DNA of 64,000 nt from Labilithrix sp. (GTDB lineage Bacteria > Myxococcota_A > Polyangia > Polyangiales > Polyangiaceae), in NCBI GenBank assembly GCA_019637225.1, contig JAHBWC010000043.1, positions 1-64,000 of the forward strand, in the 5' to 3' direction. The position numbers and the translations under genes were made by a program. The notes beneath the pieces are model-generated. The model made no database searches. It was not told where the DNA came from and saw nothing but the letters and a program-made list of their open reading frames with translations. Positions 8,232 through 16,732 of this stretch are shown piece by piece; within the stretch, counting starts at the first letter, position 1; each line of letters begins with the position of its first letter.

Positions 8232-10085
8232 TCAGAGCGACTCGACGTACGAGACGATGTCGGCGATCTGCGCCCGGGTCAGGTTGGCGGTGTCGCCGTG
8301 CTTGTCGCCGCCGCACGCGGGATCGAAGCGGTCGAACAGGGTGGTCGCGCAGCCGGTGTGGATGAACGGGGCGCGCCAGCCGATGCCGACGAGGGACGGG
8401 ACCTGGAAGACGCCGCCGGTGCCGACGTCGACGGACTGGTTGTTCGTGAGGAGCGCGCCGGAGTGGCAGCTCGCGCAGCGCTGCTCGAAGAGGAGCTTGC
8501 CTTGCGCGGGGACCTCGGCCGGGTGGCGGAGCTTGGGCGGCGCGGGCAGGGTGAAGAGGTAGTGACCGAGGGTGCCGACCTGCTCCTTGTCGATCCTCGG
8601 TCCGCCCATGCGCTCGACGAAGACGTGATCGACGAGCGTCGCGAGGTCCTTCATGTCGCCGTCCCAGTGGAACGGCTCGGTGTTCAGCGTGGTGCCGAGG
8701 AGCGACGGGGTGCGGCGCGGCCCCATGTTGATGAACTGCCACGTGTGGCCGTCGTCGGAGCCCTCGGCGTGGCACGAGGCGCACGCGATGTTGCCGCCGG
8801 CGTTCGCGTGGAAGATCGCGTGACCGGTGTCCTGGCGGCTGTCGGTGGACAGCACGATGGTCTTCCACGGGCGACGCCGGTCGTCGCTCATGATGTGGAG
8901 CGCGGCGGGCTCGCGTGTCTGCACGACGAGCTCGTCCTTCTCGTCGAAGTCCGCGGCGACCGCCTGGCCGGGGACGTTGCCCTGGACCATGCTCACGCAC
9001 TCCTGGATGCCGGCCGAGAGCTGATCGCGGTGCACGATGAAGAGCTGAGGCAGGCTCGGCGTGAACGCGTTGCCGGCGGCGACGACCGCGAACTCGCGGC
9101 CGTTCGTGGCGACGTCGACCGGGAGCACGGCCGAAGGAATGCGGACCGCGCCGCGGTCACGCTCGGCGTCGACGAGCCAGAGGCGCGTGCTCACGACGCC
9201 CACCGCCGTGTTGCAGGTGCCGAACCCGAGCCCCGAGCTCGTGCTGCCGTAGCCGCCCGGCTCCGGGCTCACCGGCTCGGGCGCCGGCTCCTGCGCGATC
9301 ACGGCGGCCTCTTCGCGCTGCCCGTCGTCCGACGGATCGACCGGCGCCGCGACCGCGCGCCACGCGAGGTTCGACCCGACGAGCGAGCGGGTGTGCGAGG
9401 TCGTGCCGTCGGAGCTCACGCTGAGGAGCTCCGCGGTCCGGAAGCGCGTCGCCGTGAGGCGTCCGCCGATGAGGATGACGTCGCGGAGATCGCGGCCCAG
9501 GACCGAGCGCCCGGTCGCGGGCCCGCTCGCTGCGGGGAAGGTCAACAGATCTCCGGTCGCGCACGCGACGTAGAGGACGTCCTTGGTCGCGTCGAACGTG
9601 ATGCCGCGCGGCGCGGTGCAGGCCGCGCGAAGCGTGACGCTGCCGGTCGCGAGATCGACGGTCGCGACTTCGCCCGTGTTGCGGAGGAGCACGTGCGCGC
9701 GGCCCGAGGCGTCGAGCGCCACGCGTCCGGGCTCGCTCCGATGCGCGAGCGGGATGACGTGACGAACGGTGCGGCTCGGGAGATCGACCACGTAGATGCG
9801 GTCGCGATCCGAGTCGGCGGCGACGGCGAGGCCGTTCTTGCGATCGATCGCGAGCGTGCCGCCGCTGATCGGGGGCGGCGACTCGGGCTGCTCGACGAGC
9901 GAGCCGAACTCGGGTTGCGGTCCCAGCGGCGCTCCGGTGCCATTCGGGGTCGGGGTCGGGGTCGGGTTGTCACGGGCGCTCGTGCACGCCGCGATGACGA
10001 GCGGGATGCCGAGGAGGAGGTGGCGCGTCCGCGCCGTGCGAGCCCAGGAGCCCCCGATGTTCCACGTCTGCTTCGCCGTCGTCAT
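8232..10085 (-). CDS. Beta-propeller/di-heme cytochrome c peroxidase-like lipoprotein
   Basis: 617 residues from ATG 10085, which has a GGGAGC ribosome site just upstream; an in-frame GTG at 10154 would add 23 Arg-rich residues before the signal and is unlikely. The lipobox is VIAAC. Residues about 60-420 form a YVTN/NHL-like beta-propeller (DSDRDRIYVVDLPSRTVRH and similar blades). Two heme-c sites follow, both CASCH, at about residues 435 and 537, in the MauG/cytochrome c peroxidase arrangement (RRTPSLLGT between them, VPSLVGIGWRAPFIHTG after). Expected to sit in the periplasm or outer membrane and move electrons, perhaps reducing peroxide or oxidising a substrate held by the propeller. It follows the ECF operon on the same strand after a 118-nt gap. 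Confidence 0.88.
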   Translation of the reverse strand: MTTAKQTWNIGGSWARTARTRHLLLGIPLVIAACTSARDNPTPTPTPNGTGAPLGPQPEFGSLVEQPESPPPISGGTLAIDRKNGLAVAADSDRDRIYVVDLPSRTVRHVIPLAHRSEPGRVALDASGRAHVLLRNTGEVATVDLATGSVTLRAACTAPRGITFDATKDVLYVACATGDLLTFPAASGPATGRSVLGRDLRDVILIGGRLTATRFRTAELLSVSSDGTTSHTRSLVGSNLAWRAVAAPVDPSDDGQREEAAVIAQEPAPEPVSPEPGGYGSTSSGLGFGTCNTAVGVVSTRLWLVDAERDRGAVRIPSAVLPVDVATNGREFAVVAAGNAFTPSLPQLFIVHRDQLSAGIQECVSMVQGNVPGQAVAADFDEKDELVVQTREPAALHIMSDDRRRPWKTIVLSTDSRQDTGHAIFHANAGGNIACASCHAEGSDDGHTWQFINMGPRRTPSLLGTTLNTEPFHWDGDMKDLATLVDHVFVERMGGPRIDKEQVGTLGHYLFTLPAPPKLRHPAEVPAQGKLLFEQRCASCHSGALLTNNQSVDVGTGGVFQVPSLVGIGWRAPFIHTGCATTLFDRFDPACGGDKHGDTANLTRAQIADIVSYVESL

Positions 10086-10169
10086 GTTTTGCTCCCGTCT
10101 CGGTCCCGGACTCGTTCGTTCTCGTCGCGACCGATCGCCGGCCCCACCAACCACTCGAGAGTGACGCCT

Positions 10170-10183
10170 CCGCCTCTCGGCGG
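10170..10183 (-). terminator. Small GNRA-loop hairpin after the ECF operon
   Basis: Read on the minus strand, CCGCC-GAGA-GGCGG forms a 5-bp stem with a GAGA tetraloop about 20 nt after the last stop of the ECF operon. There is no T-tract on this strand, so it may only stabilise or slow transcripts. On the plus strand it is followed by TTTTT, but no plus-strand gene ends here. Confidence 0.25.
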
Positions 10184-10203
10184 CTCACTTTTTCCCGGCC
10201 CCG

Positions 10204-10863
10204 CTAGGGGCAAGACTCCGGGAAGTCGCCCTGGATCCAGCTCCCCTGCCCAGGACAAGCGTAGACCAGGTCACGACCGAGCGCACACGCCCCGTAGTCG
10301 CAGGTCATCGGGCGGACGCAGTCGCTCCCGAGGCTCGGTCGCTGCGCCGGACAGCCGTTTCCTGGGGGCGGCACGCAGCGCCAGTGAGCCGCGCCGCCGG
10401 GCCCGGCGTCCTCGGCGTCGTCGAGGTCCATGACGCACGCGCAGGTCCCTTCGAGATAGCTGCACCCGACCGCGATGGCGTCGCACGGCGCGCCGGGGGT
10501 GATCTCGGCGATCGTATCGGGGCAGCGGCCCCAGCAGTCGCTTCGCGTGCTGCGTTGCCAGAACTGCGAGCACGTGAAGACGTCGTTGCAGCGGCGTTCG
10601 AGATCGTGTCCGTACTCGCACTGCCCGTCCCAGGCCGTCGCCAGGTTGTTCAGGGACACCGTGCAGTCGGCGCCTTCGAGCGGTGGGTCGAACCCTGGGC
10701 AGGGAGAGTTGAATTCCCGGGAGGTCGGCATGTCCGGTGAGGGCGCCTCTCCGAAGCCGACGCTATCGGAGAACCCGAACTGCCGCGAGCTCGCGCACGC
10801 GGCGGAGAGCGCGAGGCCCGCGAAGAGCAGGCCGAGCGCGCCGAGCGAACCCGCGCGCGTCAC
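10204..10863 (-). CDS. Cys-rich secreted lipoprotein B (last gene of ECF operon)
   Basis: 219 residues from GTG 10863, whose GTGA overlaps the stop of the gene before it; the longer ORF upstream is antisense noise. The signal ends LALSAAC, a lipobox. The mature part has many paired cysteines in short modules such as CTCSQFW-like, CDYGACALG and CACVMD, which suggests a disulfide-stapled exported protein. The closing segment DYGAC...CPGQGSW matches the adjacent gene (CDYGSC...CTSGVW), so the two are a tandem duplicate. No enzyme motif is seen. Its place at the end of a sigma/FecR/barrel operon suggests a surface component whose expression the sigma factor controls. Confidence 0.8.
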   Translation of the reverse strand: MTRAGSLGALGLLFAGLALSAACASSRQFGFSDSVGFGEAPSPDMPTSREFNSPCPGFDPPLEGADCTVSLNNLATAWDGQCEYGHDLERRCNDVFTCSQFWQRSTRSDCWGRCPDTIAEITPGAPCDAIAVGCSYLEGTCACVMDLDDAEDAGPGGAAHWRCVPPPGNGCPAQRPSLGSDCVRPMTCDYGACALGRDLVYACPGQGSWIQGDFPESCP

Positions 10864-11528
10864 GGACACGGCGCGCCTCCCGTGAGCCACACGCCCGACG
10901 TACACTCCATCACCGCCCCTCGTTTCGACGTGCAGCTCCCGTAGTCGCACCAGAGCCCACCGTTGCACGGCTCGCCCTGTCGCGGACGGCTCGGCGGGCA
11001 ATCGGAGACCGGCCGCACGCAGACCCACCTGCGGTCGTGCCTCGTCGCGCCGTCGCGCCCGGTCGTGCAGGCGCAGGTGCCGTCCGTCATGTTGCACACG
11101 GCCTCGTCGTTGTCGGTGACGGGGCCTCCGTCGGCGTCGAGCGCGCACGGCTTGCCGTCGAGGGTCGCCACCTCCGCGCCGGAGGGGCAGACGGCCGCGA
11201 AGCAGGAGTCGTTCGGCCGCGCCGCCCATCCCCCGCCGAGCATGCTGCCCTCGCAAACGAGGACGGTGTTGCACTGGCGGTCCGCGCTCGTTCCGTACTC
11301 GCACGTGGTGCCCACGATCGGGCAGGTGCTGTTCTCGCGCGGTCGCGTCGCTGGGCAATCGGGCCGCATGTCTCCAGGGAAGAAGACGCCGGCCTCGGTC
11401 GCGCCAGCGTCGAAGGCCGGCGCGGCCAGATCGGGATCGGGATCGGCGTAGACGTCCCCGCACGCGGCGACGAGCGCGACGCCCACCGCGGTCCAGACGG
11501 TGCCGAGGAGGTGCCGGATGCGGCTCAT
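10860..11528 (-). CDS. Cys-rich secreted lipoprotein A
   Basis: 222 residues from ATG 11528, overlapping the stop of the preceding barrel gene as ATGA. The signal ends VALVAAC, a lipobox, followed by an Asp/Pro/Ala linker. Cysteines are spaced through modules such as CPATRPRENSTCP, CEYGTSADRQC and CACTTGRDG, and the C-terminal part (CPPSRPRQGEPC, CDYGSC) repeats the layout of lipoprotein B next door. The pattern of paired cysteines and no catalytic motif fits a disulfide-rich surface binding or structural protein. Co-translated with its neighbours on both sides by 4-nt overlaps. Confidence 0.8.
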   Translation of the reverse strand: MSRIRHLLGTVWTAVGVALVAACGDVYADPDPDLAAPAFDAGATEAGVFFPGDMRPDCPATRPRENSTCPIVGTTCEYGTSADRQCNTVLVCEGSMLGGGWAARPNDSCFAAVCPSGAEVATLDGKPCALDADGGPVTDNDEAVCNMTDGTCACTTGRDGATRHDRRWVCVRPVSDCPPSRPRQGEPCNGGLWCDYGSCTSKRGAVMECTSGVWLTGGAPCP

Positions 11529-12592
11529 CGAAACATCAGCTCCAGGCGAAGAGAGAGCGCGCCGAAAGGCGCACCCCAGTACGCGACGTGGGTGCCCTGA
11601 TCGCGGGCGACGAGTCGGCTCGTCGTCGAGCCGAACACGCCGTCGACGGTCAAGCGGAGCGGCTTGTAGATGCGCATCGAGAGACCCGCGCTGGCGTACA
11701 GGGCGAGCGAGGCGGCGCTGTCCGAGGTCTCCGCCTGCGGGCGGCCGCTGATGAACGCGATGTCCTGAGGCGTCTCCGGCCGCGTCGCGCGGATCCACGC
11801 GACGCCGAGCCCTCCGCCGAAGCGCGGGATGATGAACGCCTCGGGGCTCGCAATCGGGATGCCGACTCCCGCGCCGGCGAACGCGGGCGCCACCGCGAGC
11901 GAGCTCCCGCCGCCGACCGCCGAGCTCTCGACGGGGTACTCGATGCGCGCCGCCGCGGTGAGGTGACGGAAGACGCCGACCTCCGCCTGACCGGAGAACG
12001 CGAGCGCGCTCGCGTCGATGCCGACGAGCGACGAGACGCCGGCGCTCGCGAGGAGCATCGGTGCGCGGTTCGGCCCAGGCGCCGCCGGCGGCGGGGTCTT
12101 CGGCGGGCGATCGAACGTCTCTCGGCCCGAAGGCGCGGGGGGCGGCGGAGGCGCGGGCGGCGGCGCGTTCACGCGCGCCTCTTCTTCGGCCTCGTAGGCC
12201 GCGATCGTCGCGCGCGTGACCTCGGCGGCCCGCACGGCGGTGGTCTCCCGGCCCGTCGCGCCCTCCTCGCGAACGACCACGACGTCGCGCAGCCGGAAGC
12301 CGTCGCCGTCGGCGATCCAGACGCCGACCTGATCGCCATCGGAGCACGTGGCCGCGATCGCCGATGCGTCTCCGGCCGCGAGGATGACCGCGCTCCTCGA
12401 GCAGCCGTCGAGCGCGCCGACGCGGAGCGGCTCGAACCCGAGCGCCGCGAGCTCCTTGTGGACGCGGTTCGCGATCGTGTCTTCGTCCGGTCCCGCGACG
12501 ACGACGCGCCGCGGTGGAGCGGCGTGGGCCGCGGAGGTCCAGCCCGCCGTCGCGAGCGACACGACCGCGGCGAGCGCGAGAGCGCGCGGCAT
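11525..12592 (-). CDS. Secreted protein with N-terminal alpha/beta part and outer-membrane beta-barrel-like C-terminal half
   Basis: 355 residues. A signal peptide ends SAAHA. Residues about 28-135 form an alpha/beta domain (RRVVVAGPDEDT, then LAALGFEPLRVG), followed by an Ala/Glu helix and a poly-Pro linker. From about residue 180 onward the sequence alternates hydrophobic and polar residues with many Gly and aromatic positions and ends SLRLELMFR, as expected of an outer-membrane beta-barrel, although the last residue is not the usual Phe. ATG 12592 overlaps the FecR-like gene stop, and its own stop overlaps the next start. I infer an envelope protein that could be the signal input or a target of the ECF/FecR pair. 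Confidence 0.7.
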   Translation of the reverse strand: MPRALALAAVVSLATAGWTSAAHAAPPRRVVVAGPDEDTIANRVHKELAALGFEPLRVGALDGCSRSAVILAAGDASAIAATCSDGDQVGVWIADGDGFRLRDVVVVREEGATGRETTAVRAAEVTRATIAAYEAEEEARVNAPPPAPPPPPAPSGRETFDRPPKTPPPAAPGPNRAPMLLASAGVSSLVGIDASALAFSGQAEVGVFRHLTAAARIEYPVESSAVGGGSSLAVAPAFAGAGVGIPIASPEAFIIPRFGGGLGVAWIRATRPETPQDIAFISGRPQAETSDSAASLALYASAGLSMRIYKPLRLTVDGVFGSTTSRLVARDQGTHVAYWGAPFGALSLRLELMFR

Positions 12593-13974
12593 CACGGCTT
12601 GGGGTCCTCGTCGCGGGAGCTCAGCTTCCGCGCGAGCTTGGCGTGCGGGCCGTCGGGGTAGGCCGCGAGGTAGCGCACCGCGAGCCGCTCCGCCCGCGCG
12701 CTGTCTCCCGCGCGGCTCCGCGCTTCGAGGGCGCGTCCGAGCGCTTCGCGCGCGAGGCTGCCGTTCGGACGTTCGCGGAGGTACGTCTCGAAGTGATCGC
12801 CCGCGACCGAGAGCTCGCGCCGGACGTCCATCGCGATGCGGCCGAGCTCGAAGGACGCCGTCGCGGCGGCGTCGGTTCCGGCGAAGCGGCGCCGCGCGAC
12901 CTCGAGCGCCTCGTTCGCGCGATCGAAGCGGCCGGCGTAGCGAGCGGCGTCCGCGAGGACGAGCAGCTCGGGGCCGTCGAGCGCCTCGCACGTGGCGCCG
13001 AAGTTGTTCGCCTCCGCCGCCATCAACGCCTCGGAGTGAGCGCCCTTCCGCGCGAGGCCGATGACGGCGCGCGGGCCGCGGGCTGCCGGGGGCGTCGTCG
13101 AGGGAACGGCCGCGGGGGGCTCGTGCGGCGTCGCGACAGCGCCCGCGGTCGGAGACGCGGCCCCGGTCGGAGGCGCGCCTGCGGGATCGGACGCGCTCGC
13201 CGGCTCGGACGCGCTCGCGGGATCGGGCGCGCCCGCCGGATCGGGAGCGTCCGCGGCCGAGAGGCTCATCGCCTTGTCCTTGCACGACACCTGGAGCTGC
13301 TCGCCGGCGAGCAGCCGTCGACCCTCGTCGCCGAGGAGCCCGCAGCCGCGCACGAACACCGAGCCCTCGCGCATCCGGACGACGAGTCCGGTCGACGCGG
13401 GATCGTAGACGACGTCGAACTGGGTCCCCGTGACCCGGACCTCGAACGGCCCGGCCTCGATCGCCCAACGTGTGTCGTCTCGATGAACGACCGAGACGTG
13501 CACCGTGCCGCTCTCGACGAGCACGCGTGCGCCGTCGCGGGCGAGCTCGGCGACGCGAAGCTTCGCGGCCGGAGCGAGGCGAAGCGTGCTGCCGTCCGAG
13601 AACGTGAGGGGCGTCTCGGTCGACTCGGGCGCCGCGATGAAGGCGCCGGTCGCGCCGCGCTCCTCGCTCGCGCCTTCACCGACGACGAAGGAGAGGTTCG
13701 GCGCGGAAGCTTGCTCGGCGCGCGGCGGCTCGGGGCGCTCTCTCGGCCACGCGAAGAACGCGGTGAGCGCCACGGTCGCGGCGAGCGTGAGGCCCGCGAC
13801 GACCGCGAAGCGGCGGTCCTGGCGCGCGCGGTCTTGCCCGCGCCACTCCGCGCGGAGGCGCGGGACCTGGCGGGCGACGAGCTTGTCGCGGACGCGCGAC
13901 CGAGCGTCCGACTTGGCGCGCGCGGCCTCCAGCGAGGAGGAGACCTCGGCGCCGAGCTCGGCGAGCCGCTTCAT
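12592..13974 (-). CDS. FecR-like anti-sigma regulator with periplasmic C-terminal TPR-like region
   Basis: 460 residues. The first 65 residues are cytoplasmic and basic; a transmembrane helix follows (FAVVAGLTLAATVALTAFF). The periplasmic FecR domain lies at about 110-225 with the family hallmarks FSDGSTLRLAP, VLVESGTVHVSV and VRVTGTQFDV. A Pro/Ala/Ser linker with repeated (A/S)(D/G)PA(G/S)A units follows, then a helical TPR-like C-terminal part (about 330-450). FecR proteins hold or tune an ECF sigma factor, here the gene immediately upstream with an ATGA overlap. The C-terminal helical extension is not part of classical FecR and may receive a signal from the barrel protein encoded next. No TonB receptor is adjacent. 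Confidence 0.85.
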   Translation of the reverse strand: MKRLAELGAEVSSSLEAARAKSDARSRVRDKLVARQVPRLRAEWRGQDRARQDRRFAVVAGLTLAATVALTAFFAWPRERPEPPRAEQASAPNLSFVVGEGASEERGATGAFIAAPESTETPLTFSDGSTLRLAPAAKLRVAELARDGARVLVESGTVHVSVVHRDDTRWAIEAGPFEVRVTGTQFDVVYDPASTGLVVRMREGSVFVRGCGLLGDEGRRLLAGEQLQVSCKDKAMSLSAADAPDPAGAPDPASASEPASASDPAGAPPTGAASPTAGAVATPHEPPAAVPSTTPPAARGPRAVIGLARKGAHSEALMAAEANNFGATCEALDGPELLVLADAARYAGRFDRANEALEVARRRFAGTDAAATASFELGRIAMDVRRELSVAGDHFETYLRERPNGSLAREALGRALEARSRAGDSARAERLAVRYLAAYPDGPHAKLARKLSSRDEDPKP

Positions 13975-14648
13975 GGCTCACCTCCCTCGATCGCCCAGCG
14001 CCCCTCGTCGAGCCACGAGCGGAGCACCTCGTGCCGCTTCGCGCGCGCGACGAAGTGCCGCTCTGCGTCCTTGAGGCGCCGCTTCGCCGTCGAGAGGCTC
14101 ACGTCGCAGGCGAGCGCGACCTCGGAGAGCTCCATGCCTTCGATGAAACGAAGGCTGAAGAAGACGCGGTCGCCCTCCGTCATCGCGGAGAGGACGTCGA
14201 AGGTGCAGCGCGTCGCCTGGCTGACCTCTTCGCTCGCGGCGACGATCGGCGGCTCGGGCAGCTCGTCGACGAAGCGGAGCCACTTGCGGCGCGTTCGACG
14301 GCGAATCCATTCGCGTGCAGTGTACACGGTGATGCCTGTCAGCCAGCTCTTGAGGCGCGAGGGATCTTCGACGCTGTCGATGCCTTCGAGCGCGCGGACG
14401 AAGATCTCGTGAAGGACGTCTTCGGCCTCCGACTCGGGGCCGAGCAAGCTCCAGATCAGACGTTCGACGTGGCCATGATAGCGATCGAAGAGCGTCCCTG
14501 CCGCCGTCGTGGACCCGCTGCGGATCTCTCCGACGAGGAGCGCGTCGGTCATCCCCACCGCTCGGCCCGCGGCGTGCGGATGGAGCTCGCGCACGACGGA
14601 CGTGCGCGCCTCGGGCGTGTTCGAGGGGAGGGGCGTGCGGACCGGCAT
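13971..14648 (-). CDS. ECF-type RNA polymerase sigma factor
   Basis: 225 residues from ATG 14648 (a TTG precedes it; ATG 14552 is another possible start and would give a more usual ECF length). Region 2 is visible as LFDRYHGHVERLIWSLLG and EAEDVLHEIFVRAL, and region 4 as LSEVALACDVSLSTAKRRLKDA, the helix-turn-helix that reads the -35 element. There is no region 3, as is normal for ECF factors. First gene of a five-gene chain with 4-nt overlaps; the next gene is a FecR-like anti-sigma protein. It probably transcribes its own operon. A GGGGGG-containing purine run about 13 nt before ATG 14648 could serve as the ribosome site. Confidence 0.88.
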   Translation of the reverse strand: MPVRTPLPSNTPEARTSVVRELHPHAAGRAVGMTDALLVGEIRSGSTTAAGTLFDRYHGHVERLIWSLLGPESEAEDVLHEIFVRALEGIDSVEDPSRLKSWLTGITVYTAREWIRRRTRRKWLRFVDELPEPPIVAASEEVSQATRCTFDVLSAMTEGDRVFFSLRFIEGMELSEVALACDVSLSTAKRRLKDAERHFVARAKRHEVLRSWLDEGRWAIEGGEP

Positions 14649-14961
14649 CAAGAGAAGATCCCCCCAGTGCCCGGAGGCGCGCCGGACGGCTCAAGAATGC
14701 GACGACGGACCTGGAGCCTCGGATGCATGTTCTGTCGTCTTCCCCCACGACGATCGACGAGGTCTTTCGGGTAGTAGCAGCCGCGCGGCCCTCCCGCTAC
14801 GGGCCGCGGCGGCGCCTTCGCGCGCGCGGCGTCTCGACGCCGGAGAGGGGCTTTGGATCGGAAATCGTTGAACAATCGAGCGGGTCGCGGCGCTCGCTCG
14901 CGGAGCGGAGGGCAGCTTCCGCGGGGACGTCCTCGGAGCCCAATTTTGCTACGGTCTCGGC
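14649..14961. other. Divergent intergenic region between ECF operon and acyl-CoA dehydrogenase
   Basis: About 310 bp with no convincing gene in any frame. It must hold the ECF operon promoter on the minus strand and, at its right end, an extended -10 element for the dehydrogenase. A few short GC-rich inverted repeats are visible but nothing that stands out from background. Confidence 0.5.
14947..14955 (+). promoter_or_regulatory. Extended -10 element, leaderless
   Basis: TGCTACGGT (extended -10) lies 6 nt before GTG 14962, so the transcript should start at or within 1-2 nt of the start codon. No clear -35 is visible at the usual distance, which is acceptable for extended -10 promoters. Confidence 0.5.
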
Positions 14962-16638
14962 GTGCCGTTCTTCCAGTCCCCCCCTGAGCTCGGAAACACC
15001 TACCTCGGCGACGACGTCCTCCGGCGCTACCTGAGGAACACCTTCCCCGCCGAGGCGCTCGCCCGCATCGAGCCGGAGCTCTCGGACCTCGGCGAGCTCT
15101 CCGGGGGGGAGCTGTACCGCGAGTCGCTCGCGACCTACCGCGACGAGCCGCGCCTCGACCAGTGGAACGCCTGGGGCCACCGCGTCGACCACATCGAGAT
15201 CACGCCGCTCTGGAAGAAGGCTCAGCGCATCACCGCCGAGAAGGGCATCGTCGCGACCGCGTACGAGAAGAAGAGCGGCGCGCTGTCTCGTGTCCACCAG
15301 TTCGCGCTCGTCTACCTCGTCGAGCCGTCGTGGCACGTCTACTCGTGCCCGCTCGCGATGACGGACGGCGCGGCGAAGACGCTCCTCGTCACCAAGAACC
15401 AGAAGCTCATCGAGCGCGCCCTGCCGCGGCTGACGAGCCGTGATGCGGCGACCGCGTGGACGAGCGGGCAGTGGATGACCGAGCGCACCGGCGGGAGCGA
15501 CGTCGCGATCAGCGAGACCGTCGCGCGGCCGGTCCCCGGCGAGGACGGCGTCTTCACGCTCCACGGCACGAAGTGGTTCAGCTCGGCGACCACCTCGCAG
15601 ATGGCGCTGACGCTCGGTCGCCCCGAGGGCAACCCTCCCGGCGGCAGCGGGCTCGCGCTCTTCTACGTCGAGGTTCGCAACCCCGACGGCACGATGAACG
15701 GCATCGGCGTCAACCGGCTGAAGGACAAGCTCGGGACGCGTATGGTCCCGACCGCGGAGCTCACGCTCGACGGCGCGCGGGCGATCCCGGTCATCGGGCT
15801 CAAGGACGGGATCAAGAACATCACGCCGATGTTGACGATCACGCGCACCTGGAACGCGGTCTGCGCCGTCGCCGGGATGCGCCGCGGCCTCGCGCTCGCG
15901 AAGGACTACGCGCGCCGGCGCGTCGCGTTCGGCGCGCCGCTCGCGGACAAGGCGCTCCACGTCGACACGCTCGCGGCGATCGAGGCGGAGTACCAGGGCG
16001 CGATGCTCATCGCGTTCCGCGCCGTCGAGCTCCTCGGGAAGGAAGAGGCCGGTGAGCTCGACGAGCACGAGGCCGCGCTCCTTCGGCTCCTCACGCCGAT
16101 CGTCAAGCTCGTCACCGGAAAGCAGGCCGTCGCCGTGGCGAGCGAGTGCCTCGAGGCGTTCGGCGGCGCCGGCTACATCGAGGACACCGGGCTGCCGCGC
16201 ATGCTCCGCGACGCGCAAGTGCTGCCGATCTGGGAGGGCACGACCAACGTCCTGTCGCTCGATCTGCTCCGCGTCCTCGCGAAGGGCGGGAGCCTCGAGC
16301 CGCTCGTCCGAGAGGTGCGCGCGTGCGTCGAGGGCGCGGACGTTTCGCTGAAGGACGCGGCGGAGGCGGCGGTCCGCGCGACCGAGCACGCCGGCGCGTG
16401 GCTGATGAAGACGCTCGAGTCGGGCGGTCCTACGGGCGTCGAGGCGGGCGCGCGGCGGCTCGCGCTCACGCTCGGCCGCGCCCTCGAGCTCGCGCTCCTC
16501 GTGCGCGAGGCCACGCGCTCGAAGAGGTTCGGCGACGACGCCAAGCCGGCCGCCGCGGCGCGCCGGTTCTGGCGCAACGGCGTCGATCTCGTGCAAGACG
16601 CGGCGCTCGACGCCGACGCGAAGACGCTGCTCGGCTGA
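14962..16638 (+). CDS. AidB-type acyl-CoA dehydrogenase
   Basis: 558 residues, GTG start 14962 supported by a -10 element 6 nt upstream. FAD/acyl-CoA dehydrogenase signatures are GQWMTERTGGSDV (flavin contact), HGTKWFSSATT, and near the C-terminal half the FGAPLADKALHVDTLA and AFGGAGYIEDTGLPRMLRDAQ segments of the AidB branch. The length of about 550 residues, with a C-terminal helical extension beyond the core ACAD fold, is also AidB-like. Substrate is not evident; AidB of E. coli binds DNA and is induced by alkylation, but many bacterial relatives are ordinary fatty-acyl dehydrogenases. It stands alone and converges on the next gene. Confidence 0.92.
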   Translation: MPFFQSPPELGNTYLGDDVLRRYLRNTFPAEALARIEPELSDLGELSGGELYRESLATYRDEPRLDQWNAWGHRVDHIEITPLWKKAQRITAEKGIVATAYEKKSGALSRVHQFALVYLVEPSWHVYSCPLAMTDGAAKTLLVTKNQKLIERALPRLTSRDAATAWTSGQWMTERTGGSDVAISETVARPVPGEDGVFTLHGTKWFSSATTSQMALTLGRPEGNPPGGSGLALFYVEVRNPDGTMNGIGVNRLKDKLGTRMVPTAELTLDGARAIPVIGLKDGIKNITPMLTITRTWNAVCAVAGMRRGLALAKDYARRRVAFGAPLADKALHVDTLAAIEAEYQGAMLIAFRAVELLGKEEAGELDEHEAALLRLLTPIVKLVTGKQAVAVASECLEAFGGAGYIEDTGLPRMLRDAQVLPIWEGTTNVLSLDLLRVLAKGGSLEPLVREVRACVEGADVSLKDAAEAAVRATEHAGAWLMKTLESGGPTGVEAGARRLALTLGRALELALLVREATRSKRFGDDAKPAAAARRFWRNGVDLVQDAALDADAKTLLG

Positions 16639-16683
16639 GCCGCGTCGCGCGGGTCGGGGCGCGTCGGTCGGGCCGCGTCGCGT

Positions 16684-16702
16684 CGCCTCGCATGTCGAGG
16701 CG
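16684..16702. terminator. Hairpin between convergent genes
   Basis: CGCCTCG-CATGT-CGAGGCG, a perfect 7-bp stem with a 5-nt loop, in the middle of the 94-nt gap between two convergent genes. No T-tract. The flanks contain imperfect copies of GGCCGCGTCGCG. It may serve as a terminator in both directions. Confidence 0.4.
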
Positions 16703-16732
16703 CGTCGCCGGGCCGCGTCGCGCGCGGACGCG

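Noticed and set aside
10170..10193. Plus-strand rho-independent terminator (stem then TTTTT)
   Set aside because: The shape fits, but no plus-strand gene ends nearby; kept only as a weak minus-strand hairpin.
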